Below, piece by piece: positions 1 through 6,850 of a DNA stretch of 14,051 nucleotides. This stretch comes from CACKLF01 sp002725175 (GTDB lineage Bacteria; Pseudomonadota; Alphaproteobacteria; Rhodobacterales; Rhodobacteraceae): the NCBI GenBank assembly GCA_002725175.2, contig PBQX02000020.1, positions 1 to 14,051 of the forward strand, given 5' to 3'. How positions within the stretch are numbered: position 1 is the stretch's first letter; every line of letters starts with the position of its first letter. The notes below the pieces were generated by a model. It had not been told where the DNA came from, ran no database searches, and saw nothing but the letters and a program-made list of their open reading frames with translations. The translations under genes and the position numbers were made by a program.

Positions 1-454
1 GGCTGTCATGGTCATCATGGTCATCATGGTCATCATGGTCATCATGGTCATCATGGTCATCATGGTCATCATGGTCATCATGGTCATGAGCTTCAAATAA
101 CACACCTTCCCTAAATTCGAGCAATTTAATTCCGTCCACTTCTAAAAGAGTAGTAACAAGAGCATCAGTTGCTAGTGTTGCGATCCCTTTTTTCAACCAA
201 GGACTTAAATCCTCACCAATCCAGAAAACTAGGTTTGCATCTTGGAGAGCTTTTGCTTCTGAGGGTCGCAGCTGGTACTCATGGGGTGATGCTCCAGCTG
301 GTATTATCAATTGTGGCCTTCCTACACCATTCATTACTTTTGAAACTAATGAGTGAACGGGAGCGATATCTACCGCAACTTTTGGCACATCTGCTATTGC
401 AATCCCTGCGGAAAACATAATGGCAGATGCGACCGGAATAATTCTATTAGACAT
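1..454 (-). CDS. znuA: Zinc ABC transporter periplasmic zinc-binding protein ZnuA (3' end cut by window edge)
   Basis: Captures Zn2+ in the periplasm and hands it to the ZnuB/ZnuC importer. About 151 N-terminal codons are visible; the gene continues off the left edge. It starts at the ATG whose first base is 454, with a GGAG ribosome site eight bases upstream. Residues 1-21 look like a cleavable signal peptide ending in AIA before DVPKVAVDI. His34 (in APVHSLV) and His58 (in ASPHEYQLRPSEA) sit where family metal ligands occur, and the ALQDANLVFWIGEDLSPWL stretch is typical of the cluster A-I solute-binding family. From residue 123 there is a His/Asp-rich loop, which the family uses to gather zinc; here it is a regular His-Asp-Asp repeat. 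The gene is divergent from zur-znuCB across a Zur-box palindrome, so it is probably Zur-repressed when zinc is plentiful. A manganese-specific homologue is less likely given the His loop and the neighbours. Confidence 0.93.
   Translation of the reverse strand, partial: MSNRIIPVASAIMFSAGIAIADVPKVAVDIAPVHSLVSKVMNGVGRPQLIIPAGASPHEYQLRPSEAKALQDANLVFWIGEDLSPWLKKGIATLATDALVTTLLEVDGIKLLEFREGVLFEAHDHDDHDDHDDHDDHDDHDDHDDHDDHDS
5..88 (-). repeat. In-frame 9-bp tandem repeat encoding the His-Asp-Asp loop of ZnuA
   Basis: Eight identical copies of the 9-bp unit gtcatcatg (plus-strand spelling) run from 11 to 82, flanked by the half-units gtcatg at 5-10 and 83-88. On the coding strand each unit reads His-Asp-Asp. 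The copies are identical even at wobble positions, which points to recent slippage or unequal recombination. Because the unit is a multiple of three, gain or loss of copies keeps the frame. Confidence 0.95.
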
Positions 455-465
455 TTATCTTTCTC

Positions 466-484
466 CATGTTATAACATAACATG
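466..484. promoter_or_regulatory. Zur box (zinc-responsive operator) between znuA and zur
   Basis: A perfect inverted repeat, CATGTTAT-AAC-ATAACATG (8-3-8), lies 12 bases upstream of the znuA start and 48 bases upstream of the zur start. The core GTTAT/ATAAC half-sites match the known form of proteobacterial Zur operators. Its position in the only intergenic space shared by znuA and zur-znuCB suggests that one Zur site controls both directions. The znuA-proximal location would let bound Zur block the znuA promoter or leader. I did not find a convincing -35/-10 pair for either direction. Confidence 0.8.
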
Positions 485-531
485 TTCCTAATTCAGATTA
501 CTAAAACATTCAAGAGAAATTATTTACCATT

Positions 532-1035
532 ATGAAAAAAAAGTTTAGGGCACAACACTCATCTAAAATTTTTAAAAAACATGATCATAATGCTTGTTTT
601 AAAAATGCCATTAGAGCAATAGAAAAGCATTGTCTTGAAAATAAAATTCAATTAACACCATTGCGTCGAAAGGTTTTCGAATTTTTATTAAGAGACCACA
701 GACCTCTGGGAGCCTATCAAATACTTGATTTATTACGTAAGGAAGGGTTTAGCTCAACACCGCCCATAGCCTATCGGGTTCTCGACTTTTGGATTGCAGA
801 AGGTTTTGTGCATAGAATTAAGAAGCTCAATGCTTTCGTTGCATGTGCGGAACCAGGGATTGAACACTCTCCAGCATTCATGATTTGTAGGAAATGTAAA
901 AAAGTGGCAGAATTGGATGAAAAAGAATCGAAGGTCAATTTGAAAAAAACAAGTCCTAAAGAATTTATAGTCGAAGAAGCAGTTATCGAACTTATTGGAC
1001 TTTGTAAATCTTGCATTCCTTTAGAGGCAGCATGA
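532..1035 (+). CDS. zur: Fur-family zinc uptake regulator Zur
   Basis: Zinc-sensing transcriptional repressor of the Fur superfamily, 167 residues, within the usual size range. The N-terminal winged helix includes LTPLRRKVFEFLL and the recognition segment PPIAYRVLDFWIAEGFVHRI, which resembles Zur more than Fur or PerR. The structural zinc site shows as Cys119-x-x-Cys122 and Cys158-x-x-Cys161. A His/Cys cluster near the N terminus (His17, His19, Cys22) could be an additional metal-contact region and is common in alphaproteobacterial Zur. The start at the ATG at 532 has a weak ribosome site; no better start lies nearby. The gene leads a zur-znuC-znuB operon, with its stop overlapping the znuC start, and faces znuA across the palindromic operator, so it is probably autoregulated. 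Assignment to Zur rather than Fur rests on both sequence and neighbours. Confidence 0.92.
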   Translation: MKKKFRAQHSSKIFKKHDHNACFKNAIRAIEKHCLENKIQLTPLRRKVFEFLLRDHRPLGAYQILDLLRKEGFSSTPPIAYRVLDFWIAEGFVHRIKKLNAFVACAEPGIEHSPAFMICRKCKKVAELDEKESKVNLKKTSPKEFIVEEAVIELIGLCKSCIPLEAA

Positions 1036-1760
1036 CATTAATAACAATAACTGACCTCAGCGTACGATATGGAAAAAATATAGCGCTGCAAAACATGAAC
1101 TTATCATTAAGCGCTGGAGAAATTGTTACTATAGTAGGCCCCAATGGTTCAGGAAAAACTACTCTTTTTAAAGCTATTATAGGCTCAACACCATTAAGTA
1201 GCGGCAAGGTTAAATTAAAACCTAATATAAAAATTGGCTATGTTCCGCAGCAATTAAACATAGATGCAACTCTACCTATTACGGTGAAAAGGTTTTTTAA
1301 GCTTGCTCAAAAAATAGACAATAACTCTTATGAGAAAGCGTTAGAAATCATGGGTTCGAAAGACCTTTTGAATTCTCAAATGAGCACTTTGTCAGGTGGA
1401 GAGTTGCAGCGAGTGCTTCTAAGCCGAGCTCTAATTGATGAACCAGATTTATTATTGCTGGATGAAGCTACCCGTGGATTAGATCAACCTGGGGCAGCAG
1501 CATTTTATAGAAAAATTGAAAGCATAAGAAATGATACTGGCTGTGCAATACTTATGATCAGTCATGATTTACACGTGGTAATGGGAGCCTCAGACCGAGT
1601 GATTTGTCTTAATGGACACATTTGCTGTCAGGGGGCTCCAGATTCAGTAGCCTCATCACCTGAATATAAAGCACTTTTTGGATCGGATGTGGATGGCACC
1701 TTTGCTCTATACAAACATAACCACGACCATAGTCACCATTCAGAAAACAAGCCGCTATAG
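1032..1760 (+). CDS. znuC: Zinc ABC transporter ATP-binding protein ZnuC
   Basis: ATPase subunit that powers Zn2+ import through ZnuB; it acts on the cytoplasmic face of the inner membrane. I chose the ATG at 1032, giving 242 residues: it overlaps the zur stop as ATGA and has AGAGG five bases upstream. An in-frame TTG at 1011 would add seven residues but has no such support. ABC motifs are complete: Walker A GPNGSGKTT (residues 36-44), Q-loop YVPQQ, signature LSGGE, Walker B LLLLDEA with catalytic Glu, D-loop GLD, and H-loop SHD. The C-terminal tail ends in the His-rich sequence HNHDHSHH, a common ZnuC trait that may bind zinc. Translation is probably coupled to zur. Confidence 0.95.
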   Translation: MTLITITDLSVRYGKNIALQNMNLSLSAGEIVTIVGPNGSGKTTLFKAIIGSTPLSSGKVKLKPNIKIGYVPQQLNIDATLPITVKRFFKLAQKIDNNSYEKALEIMGSKDLLNSQMSTLSGGELQRVLLSRALIDEPDLLLLDEATRGLDQPGAAAFYRKIESIRNDTGCAILMISHDLHVVMGASDRVICLNGHICCQGAPDSVASSPEYKALFGSDVDGTFALYKHNHDHSHHSENKPL

Positions 1761-1763
1761 AAA

Positions 1764-2567
1764 ATGCTAGATGATTTTATGATACGTGCCTCTTTGGGAG
1801 GGATAGGGGTAGCACTGGCGGCAGCACCTTTAGGATGTTTTATCGTATGGCGGCGTATGGCATACTTTGGTGAAGCAACGGCCCATGCGGCTTTACTTGG
1901 AATCGCTTTATCATTGACGTTTGAATTTTCTGTGTTTTTGGGAGCAATCTTAGTGGCTTTAATAATGGCTTCTTTGGTAACGCTTTATGAAGGCCGCTCT
2001 CTTTTTTTAGATACACTGCTAGGAGTAGCAGGGCATAGTGCGATTGCTGCAGGACTTGTTATTGTTTCCTTTATATCGGGTATCAGAATTGATTTAATGG
2101 CATATTTAATTGGAGATATATTGGCTGTATCTCGCTTGGACCTTATTTTAATATGGGCAGGGGCCGGGATAATTTTGTCTCTAATAATATGGAGATGGTC
2201 TCCACTTTTATTGGTGACATTAAACGAAGACTTAGCTGCCGCAAATGGTTTTAATCCTAAGAAAGAGTCTTTTATCTTAACAGTTTCTTTAGCCATAGTC
2301 GTGGCTGTTGGCATTAAAGTTGTCGGGGTATTACTTATTATAGCAATGCTAATTATACCAGCAGCCTCAGCCCGCACTATATCTTCAACACCAGAGGCTA
2401 TGGGAATAGTAGCAGCTTTGATAGGAGTATCCTCTGCAATACTAGGACTTAATGCAGCTTACATTTTCGATACACCAACAGGACCATCTATAGTGTGCGT
2501 AGCTTCGACATTTTTTCTAATCTCAATATTGATCAGGGCATTTTTCAATAGCAGAAACAATTTTTAA
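1764..2567 (+). CDS. znuB: Zinc ABC transporter permease ZnuB
   Basis: Inner-membrane channel of the zinc importer, ABC-3 family, 267 residues (normal length). The sequence is strongly hydrophobic along its whole length, with roughly seven to eight membrane spans. The N terminus MLDDFMIRA, followed by GCFIVWRRMAYFGEATAHAALLG, is the typical ZnuB opening, which supports the ATG at 1764 over the in-frame ATG at 1779. The late segment MLIIPAASARTISSTPEAM matches the conserved cytoplasmic loop that contacts the ATPase. It begins three bases after the znuC stop, and the only ribosome site is weak, so translational coupling is likely. It closes the zur-znuCB operon and meets the aldehyde dehydrogenase gene tail to tail across 22 bases. 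Confidence 0.95.
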   Translation: MLDDFMIRASLGGIGVALAAAPLGCFIVWRRMAYFGEATAHAALLGIALSLTFEFSVFLGAILVALIMASLVTLYEGRSLFLDTLLGVAGHSAIAAGLVIVSFISGIRIDLMAYLIGDILAVSRLDLILIWAGAGIILSLIIWRWSPLLLVTLNEDLAAANGFNPKKESFILTVSLAIVVAVGIKVVGVLLIIAMLIIPAASARTISSTPEAMGIVAALIGVSSAILGLNAAYIFDTPTGPSIVCVASTFFLISILIRAFFNSRNNF

Positions 2568-2589
2568 CTTTAGGTTATAAAAAAACCGC

Positions 2590-4062
2590 CTACACGAATG
2601 GATCATTTTGCTCAGGTTTAGTAGAAAGCCACACTGATTTTGCCTGCATAAAAGAACGCATTCCTTCCCAGCCACTTTCCCTCCCATATCCAGATTGCTT
2701 GTACCCTCCTACAGGGCTTTGAGTTGCGGCATTAAAATAATTATTGATGTAAACCGTACCAGCTTCAATAGAGTCAGCAACTCTCATGGCAAGAGCAACG
2801 TCTTTTGTCCATATTCCTGCTGCAAGCCCATAAACTGAATCATTGGCAATACGTATTACTTCTTGCTCAGACCCCCAAGTTTCAATAGATAGCACCGGGC
2901 CAAAAACTTCATTTTGAGCAAGGTCAGAATCATTTGGAACACCATTAAATATTGTCGGACCAATAAAATATCCCTTATCGCGACAAAAGGAACGCCCATC
3001 TAAAAGCAGTTTGTGTCCCGCCAATTCTGCCTCTTTGATCTTTTGCAACACTCTTTCATAATGAGGTCCATTCGCAATCGGTCCAACTTGAGTAGCAGGG
3101 TCTAAAGGGTCTCCAACTTTTGCCTTCTTAGAAATATTAACTAATTTATTTACGAATTCTTCTTCGATTGATTTATGAACCAAAACTCTTGATCCAGAAA
3201 TGCAACTCTGACCGGCTGCAGGAAAAATACCAGAAGCTACACCATTAACAGCTAAATCAATATCAGCATCGGAAAAAATAATTTGTGGAGATTTTCCGCC
3301 TAACTCCATTACCATGGGTTTTACTTTTTTTGCCGCTGTCGTTGCAGCAGCAACCCCTCCAGCTGTGCCGCCAGTAAAACTAACCATCCTAATATCATCA
3401 TGACTTACCAAAGGTTCTCCTGCTGTATCTCCAAAACCTGTAATTACATTCAATACACCCGCTGGCAATTCAGCCTCCAACAACACGTCCATGAGTTCTA
3501 ATATGGAGCATGAAGCATGCTCTGATGGTTTCATAACTACCGTATTACCCGCCGCCAAGCATGGAGCGAGTTTGTTTATGAGGACTCCTAAAGGGGAGTT
3601 CCAGGGCAAAATAAATCCAACAACGCCAAAAGGCTCCCATTTAAGATAGTTATGAATATTTGGGGCCTCAGCAGGAATCAATTGACCTTCAAATTTATCA
3701 CACATTCCAGCGTAATAATGAAATGCGTCAACAGACCACGCACCTTCCATCAAGGAAGGTGTAATATTTTTTGGCAACTTTCCATTATCCCTTGTCTCCA
3801 CTTCGCCCAAGCGACTTGCATTCTTTGATATTGCATCGCCCATACGTCGCAATACTCTACCCCTTTCAGCTGGCAGTATCTTTCCCCAAGGACCTTCATA
3901 AAATGCTNTTTTTGCAGAATTTACAGCCAAATCTATATCTTCTGGCCCACAATCTGGAACTCTCGCCCATACATCGCCCGTCGCAGGGTTTTCACTATCA
4001 AAATATTTTCCAGAGATGGGTGCAACCCATTCGTTGCCTACGAAATATTTGAAAGTTTTCAT
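2590..4062 (-). CDS. NAD(P)+-dependent aldehyde dehydrogenase (last gene of the LeuB-like / ThDP cassette)
   Basis: Oxidises an aldehyde to the carboxylate with NAD(P)+. The ALDH superfamily fold is complete over 490 residues: PWNSPL with the oxyanion Asn, MKPSEHAS of the cofactor site, FTGGTAGG, general base Glu253 in VMELGGKSPQ, catalytic Cys287 in GQSCISGSR (34 residues apart, as in the family), and EVFGPVLS near the end. I place the start at the ATG at 4062, whose ATGA overlaps the stop of the upstream decarboxylase gene and follows GGAG by eight bases; an in-frame GTG at 4071 would add three residues. Overlap with a 2-oxo-acid decarboxylase gene suggests that it oxidises that enzyme's aldehyde product. 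The exact substrate cannot be read from the sequence. One codon (N at 3908, second position) is unresolved. Confidence 0.92.
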   Translation of the reverse strand: MKTFKYFVGNEWVAPISGKYFDSENPATGDVWARVPDCGPEDIDLAVNSAKXAFYEGPWGKILPAERGRVLRRMGDAISKNASRLGEVETRDNGKLPKNITPSLMEGAWSVDAFHYYAGMCDKFEGQLIPAEAPNIHNYLKWEPFGVVGFILPWNSPLGVLINKLAPCLAAGNTVVMKPSEHASCSILELMDVLLEAELPAGVLNVITGFGDTAGEPLVSHDDIRMVSFTGGTAGGVAAATTAAKKVKPMVMELGGKSPQIIFSDADIDLAVNGVASGIFPAAGQSCISGSRVLVHKSIEEEFVNKLVNISKKAKVGDPLDPATQVGPIANGPHYERVLQKIKEAELAGHKLLLDGRSFCRDKGYFIGPTIFNGVPNDSDLAQNEVFGPVLSIETWGSEQEVIRIANDSVYGLAAGIWTKDVALAMRVADSIEAGTVYINNYFNAATQSPVGGYKQSGYGRESGWEGMRSFMQAKSVWLSTKPEQNDPFV

Positions 4063-5666
4063 TGTAGCCACTCCTCTTCCTCATCAACAATAATTAAAGT
4101 TGGCTTATCNGATCCGATACTTTCCTTAAACTGTTTTAAAAAATCTTCCTCAGATTTAGGTCTAAATGCNTTACAATGGCAAGCTTTTGCAAGTAATTCA
4201 AAATCTGGGTTTATCCCNTCGACACCCACNCGAATAATATCTCTTGAATCCATATCATCCTGGATTTGCTTTAAACCTCCGTTTTCCCAAATAATAATGG
4301 GTATTCCTAAATCAGATTCGACTGCAGTTAAAAGCTCTGGCATCGTAAACATAAAACCCCCATCACCGGCTAGAACAACTACCGGCAAGTCTGGTTGAGC
4401 TAATTTAGCTCCTATAGCGTTCGGTAAGGCATTTCCTAAAGCACAAAACCCTGCCGGATAGAACCATTTCCTAGGTTTCGCTACAGGAAATGCAAATGAG
4501 CCNGTATATACAAGTTGGCATGCGTCTCCTGAAAAAATTGTATTTTTTGGAGCCGCTTTTCTTAAAACTTTAAGAAATTTAGTGTGTCTACTCTCAGAAG
4601 GTGTGAGATTGGAGAAGATCTTATCTCTGATTTCCTTAAGCCTAGCATTTACATTAGACTGTCGAACTTTTGCAGGTCCTAAGGCTTCTAGAATTAATGA
4701 GGAAGCACTTTTTGCATCGGCAACTAGACCAATTTTTGCAGGGTAAAAATCTGAAATTTTCTTTGAGTCTATGTCTATTCTTATAATATCCCCGGTNATA
4801 TNTAGTTTCTCAACAAAGCTATCCGTTTCTGAAATCTCCGTGCCAATTGCCAAAACAACATCAGCCTCCGGTAGCAATTCCTGCACTTCAGGTCTAACAG
4901 TTGAAGCTGAAAGGGACAAAGGATGATCATCGGGCACAATGCCTTTACCAGCAGTTGAGGAAAGAACAATAGCACTGATATTTTCAGCTATCTGAATGAT
5001 TTCGCTGGAAGCTTCTGCTGCTCCCCCTCCTATCAAAATCAATGGATTTTGAGCCTTTCTTAGAAGGTCAGCAGCTTTATTTACTTCTGANGAATTAGCT
5101 GCTGGCCTTTNCGGCAAAGCTACAGGTTGCCAATCTTCCTCTACAATTTGAGCTTGAACGTCTAATGGCAAAGAAATGTGTACAGGCCTAGGTCTTTGGC
5201 TCGAAAAAATGGTAAACGCCTGGGCAAATAATTCTGGTATATCTGAAGGTCTATATGCGGTAGCACTTAAAGCTGTNATAGGTTCNGTAATTTTCTTTTG
5301 TTCGGTTACTTCGTGAAGAACTCCCCAACCTTTTCCTANCGTATGACTATCAGGTTCTGCAGAAATGAGTAACATAGGCAAGCTGTCAGCATAAGATTGN
5401 CCCAAAGCCGTTGATGCATTAGTAACACCAGGCCCAGATATTACCAAGGCTACTCCAACATTTCCAGTTGCTCGAGCCCAGCCTTCAGCCATAAACCCNG
5501 CACCNTGCTCATTNCTAGCCTGCACGTGAGTTACTTTTCCACTATTCTCTCCACCAGACAAACCTCTGCACATATCGAGGGTATGAACTCCTGGAATCCC
5601 AAAAACCTTTGTTATTCCATACTTTGCCAGCAACCTAATGGTGGCCTCACCACATGTCATTGCCAT
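4059..5666 (-). CDS. Thiamine-diphosphate-dependent 2-oxo-acid decarboxylase, AruI / acetolactate-synthase-like
   Basis: Probably decarboxylates a 2-oxo acid to an aldehyde. The 535-residue protein has the three-domain ThDP layout: an N-terminal pyrimidine-binding domain with FGIPGVHTLD and Glu53 in the NE-x-G-x-GFMAEGWAR motif, a central domain (LILIGGGA), and a C-terminal pyrophosphate domain with GDG at 434-436. The closest family I recognise is 5-guanidino-2-oxopentanoate decarboxylase (AruI), mainly from FGIPGVHT, the LHE region and RPRPVHI-LPLDV. The usual NN ending the ThDP motif is Glu461-Asn462; the second Asn, expected to hold the metal, is kept. The start at 5666 has GGAG ten bases upstream and lies 17 bases after the LeuB-like stop. 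The gene holds 16 ambiguous bases, 13 of them at third positions. A true acetolactate synthase is unlikely because there is no small subunit gene and an ALDH gene overlaps. Confidence 0.85.
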   Translation of the reverse strand: MAMTCGEATIRLLAKYGITKVFGIPGVHTLDMCRGLSGGENSGKVTHVQAXNEXGXGFMAEGWARATGNVGVALVISGPGVTNASTALXQSYADSLPMLLISAEPDSHTXGKGWGVLHEVTEQKKIXEPXTALSATAYRPSDIPELFAQAFTIFSSQRPRPVHISLPLDVQAQIVEEDWQPVALPXRPAANXSEVNKAADLLRKAQNPLILIGGGAAEASSEIIQIAENISAIVLSSTAGKGIVPDDHPLSLSASTVRPEVQELLPEADVVLAIGTEISETDSFVEKLXXTGDIIRIDIDSKKISDFYPAKIGLVADAKSASSLILEALGPAKVRQSNVNARLKEIRDKIFSNLTPSESRHTKFLKVLRKAAPKNTIFSGDACQLVYXGSFAFPVAKPRKWFYPAGFCALGNALPNAIGAKLAQPDLPVVVLAGDGGFMFTMPELLTAVESDLGIPIIIWENGGLKQIQDDMDSRDIIXVGVXGINPDFELLAKACHCXAFRPKSEEDFLKQFKESIGXDKPTLIIVDEEEEWLQ

Positions 5667-5683
5667 AATGTCTGCACTCCTAC

Positions 5684-6769
5684 TTAATTATTTAAAATTT
5701 CTGCTATTACGGAATCCGTAACAGCTTGGGTGTTCGAATCTCCTCCCAGATCAGGAGTNCGAATGTTCTTACCTAAGACAGACTCAACTGANCTTTCAAT
5801 TTCCTTCGCCAAATCAGGCATTCCAAAACTATATTCAAACATCATAGCAACACTTAAAATCATTCCCACTGGATTAGCAATGTTTTGGCCTNCTATATCT
5901 GGAGCCGAACCATGCACNGGTTCATATATTCCCTTTACTGGCTTGCCGTCTGCATCACATAAGCAAGCNGANGGAAGCATACCTAGTCCTCCAGATATTA
6001 TTGCTGCTAGATCAGACAAAATATCCCCTAGAAAATTACACCCCATTATGACATCAAAATCTTTTGGCCTCTTAANCATTTGATAAGCACAATTATCCGC
6101 ATACATACTAGCATAGTTAATTTCAGGAAATTCGGCGGATACTTCTTCAGTCACGCTTCTCCACAGCTTATAACTTTCCATAACATTCGCCTTATCNGCA
6201 GATACTAATTTTCCTTTGCTTCTTTGGGCAAAATAAAACCCTGCTCGGGCAAATCTTCTTATCTCCTTTTCCGAGTAACTAGCTGTATCATAAGCGTAAC
6301 GCCCTTCCTCTCCAGCAGACATGCCACGAGGATTAGAAAACATAATCCCTCCACACATTTCTCTTAAAATTANAATTTGAGCCCCATTAATATGCTCATG
6401 CAAAAATGGTGTATTTNCATAAAGAGCGGGATAGGACTTTGCTGGCCTTAATCCAACGAATGCATCCATTTCTTTTCTCAATCGCATCAACCCATCTTGC
6501 ATCTCCGGGCCGCCATCGACTTTTATGCCATCCCATTCTGGCCCTCCGACAGCACCAACCAGCACGGCATCAGATTCAAGAGCTGCAGCTATCGTTTCGG
6601 ACCTACAAAATGTACCATACCTTTCCCAAGAAGCTCCATGTAATAGGTCATGGTTAAAATTCAGATCCAAATTAACTTTTTTTGCTACCGCATGTGCCAC
6701 TTGAATACCAGAATCTAGAACTTCTGGTCCAATACCATCACCTCCAAGTGCAAGAACATTAAATGACAA
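5684..6769 (-). CDS. 3-isopropylmalate dehydrogenase-like beta-decarboxylating dehydrogenase (LeuB family)
   Basis: NAD+-dependent beta-hydroxyacid oxidative decarboxylase, expected to turn a 3-substituted malate into a 2-oxo acid and CO2. The 361 residues match LeuB in length. Visible motifs are GGDGIGPEV at the N terminus, LRKEMDAFVGLRPAK (substrate Arg residues), GGIMFSNPRG, a Tyr in the ASYSEKE segment, DKANVMES (catalytic Lys and Asp), GDILSDLA (metal Asp residues), and VHGSAPDI-GQNIANP of the NAD site. The substrate-specificity segment reads GLMRLRK where isopropylmalate enzymes have xLLxLRK, so a hydrophobic side chain is plausible. The start is a TTG at 6769 preceded by AGGAG; an in-frame stop lies just upstream and no ATG fits. 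There are no leuC/leuD neighbours, and it leads a decarboxylase and ALDH pair, so it is more probably a catabolic or side-pathway paralogue. Tartrate or D-malate dehydrogenase activity cannot be excluded. Confidence 0.85.
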   Translation of the reverse strand: MSFNVLALGGDGIGPEVLDSGIQVAHAVAKKVNLDLNFNHDLLHGASWERYGTFCRSETIAAALESDAVLVGAVGGPEWDGIKVDGGPEMQDGLMRLRKEMDAFVGLRPAKSYPALYXNTPFLHEHINGAQIXILREMCGGIMFSNPRGMSAGEEGRYAYDTASYSEKEIRRFARAGFYFAQRSKGKLVSXDKANVMESYKLWRSVTEEVSAEFPEINYASMYADNCAYQMXKRPKDFDVIMGCNFLGDILSDLAAIISGGLGMLXXACLCDADGKPVKGIYEXVHGSAPDIXGQNIANPVGMILSVAMMFEYSFGMPDLAKEIEXSVESVLGKNIXTPDLGGDSNTQAVTDSVIAEILNN

Positions 6770-6797
6770 CTCAACTCTCCTGCCTCATTTGTCATAA

Positions 6798-6826
6798 ATC
6801 TTAAAAGTAAAACTTCCAAAACTCAA
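6798..6826 (-). promoter_or_regulatory. Candidate promoter upstream of the LeuB-like cassette
   Basis: On the minus strand TTGAGT (6821-6826) is followed after 17 bases by TAAGAT (6798-6803), each matching four of six sigma-70 consensus bases, about 28 bases before the TTG start at 6769. In an A+T-rich intergenic region this could arise by chance. If real, it would allow the cassette to be expressed separately from glpD-glpK. Confidence 0.3.
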
Positions 6827-6850
6827 TATTTTCGACTTATTAGATTGTAA

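Noticed and set aside
5..88. Possible CRISPR or non-coding microsatellite array
   Set aside because: The 9-bp units have no spacers and are in frame within znuA, encoding His-Asp-Asp.
1985..2377. Open frame on the minus strand opposite znuB
   Set aside because: It is antisense to conserved membrane segments of ZnuB, with no motif of its own.
2568..2589. Bidirectional terminator between znuB and the aldehyde dehydrogenase gene
   Set aside because: Only a four-base GGTT/AACC stem with an A-rich loop is visible; too weak to call.
3771..4052. Open frame on the plus strand opposite the ALDH gene
   Set aside because: It lies antisense to a well-supported ALDH N-terminal region and has no recognisable motif or ribosome site.
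4059..5666. AruI of the arginine transaminase pathway, with the ALDH as guanidinobutyraldehyde dehydrogenase
   Set aside because: No aminotransferase gene is adjacent and the partner is a LeuB-like dehydrogenase, so the specific arginine role is not supported; only the family is.
5684..6769. Biosynthetic leuB of leucine synthesis
   Set aside because: There are no leuA, leuC or leuD neighbours, and the gene is tightly linked to a decarboxylase and an ALDH. It cannot be excluded from sequence alone, so no gene symbol was given.
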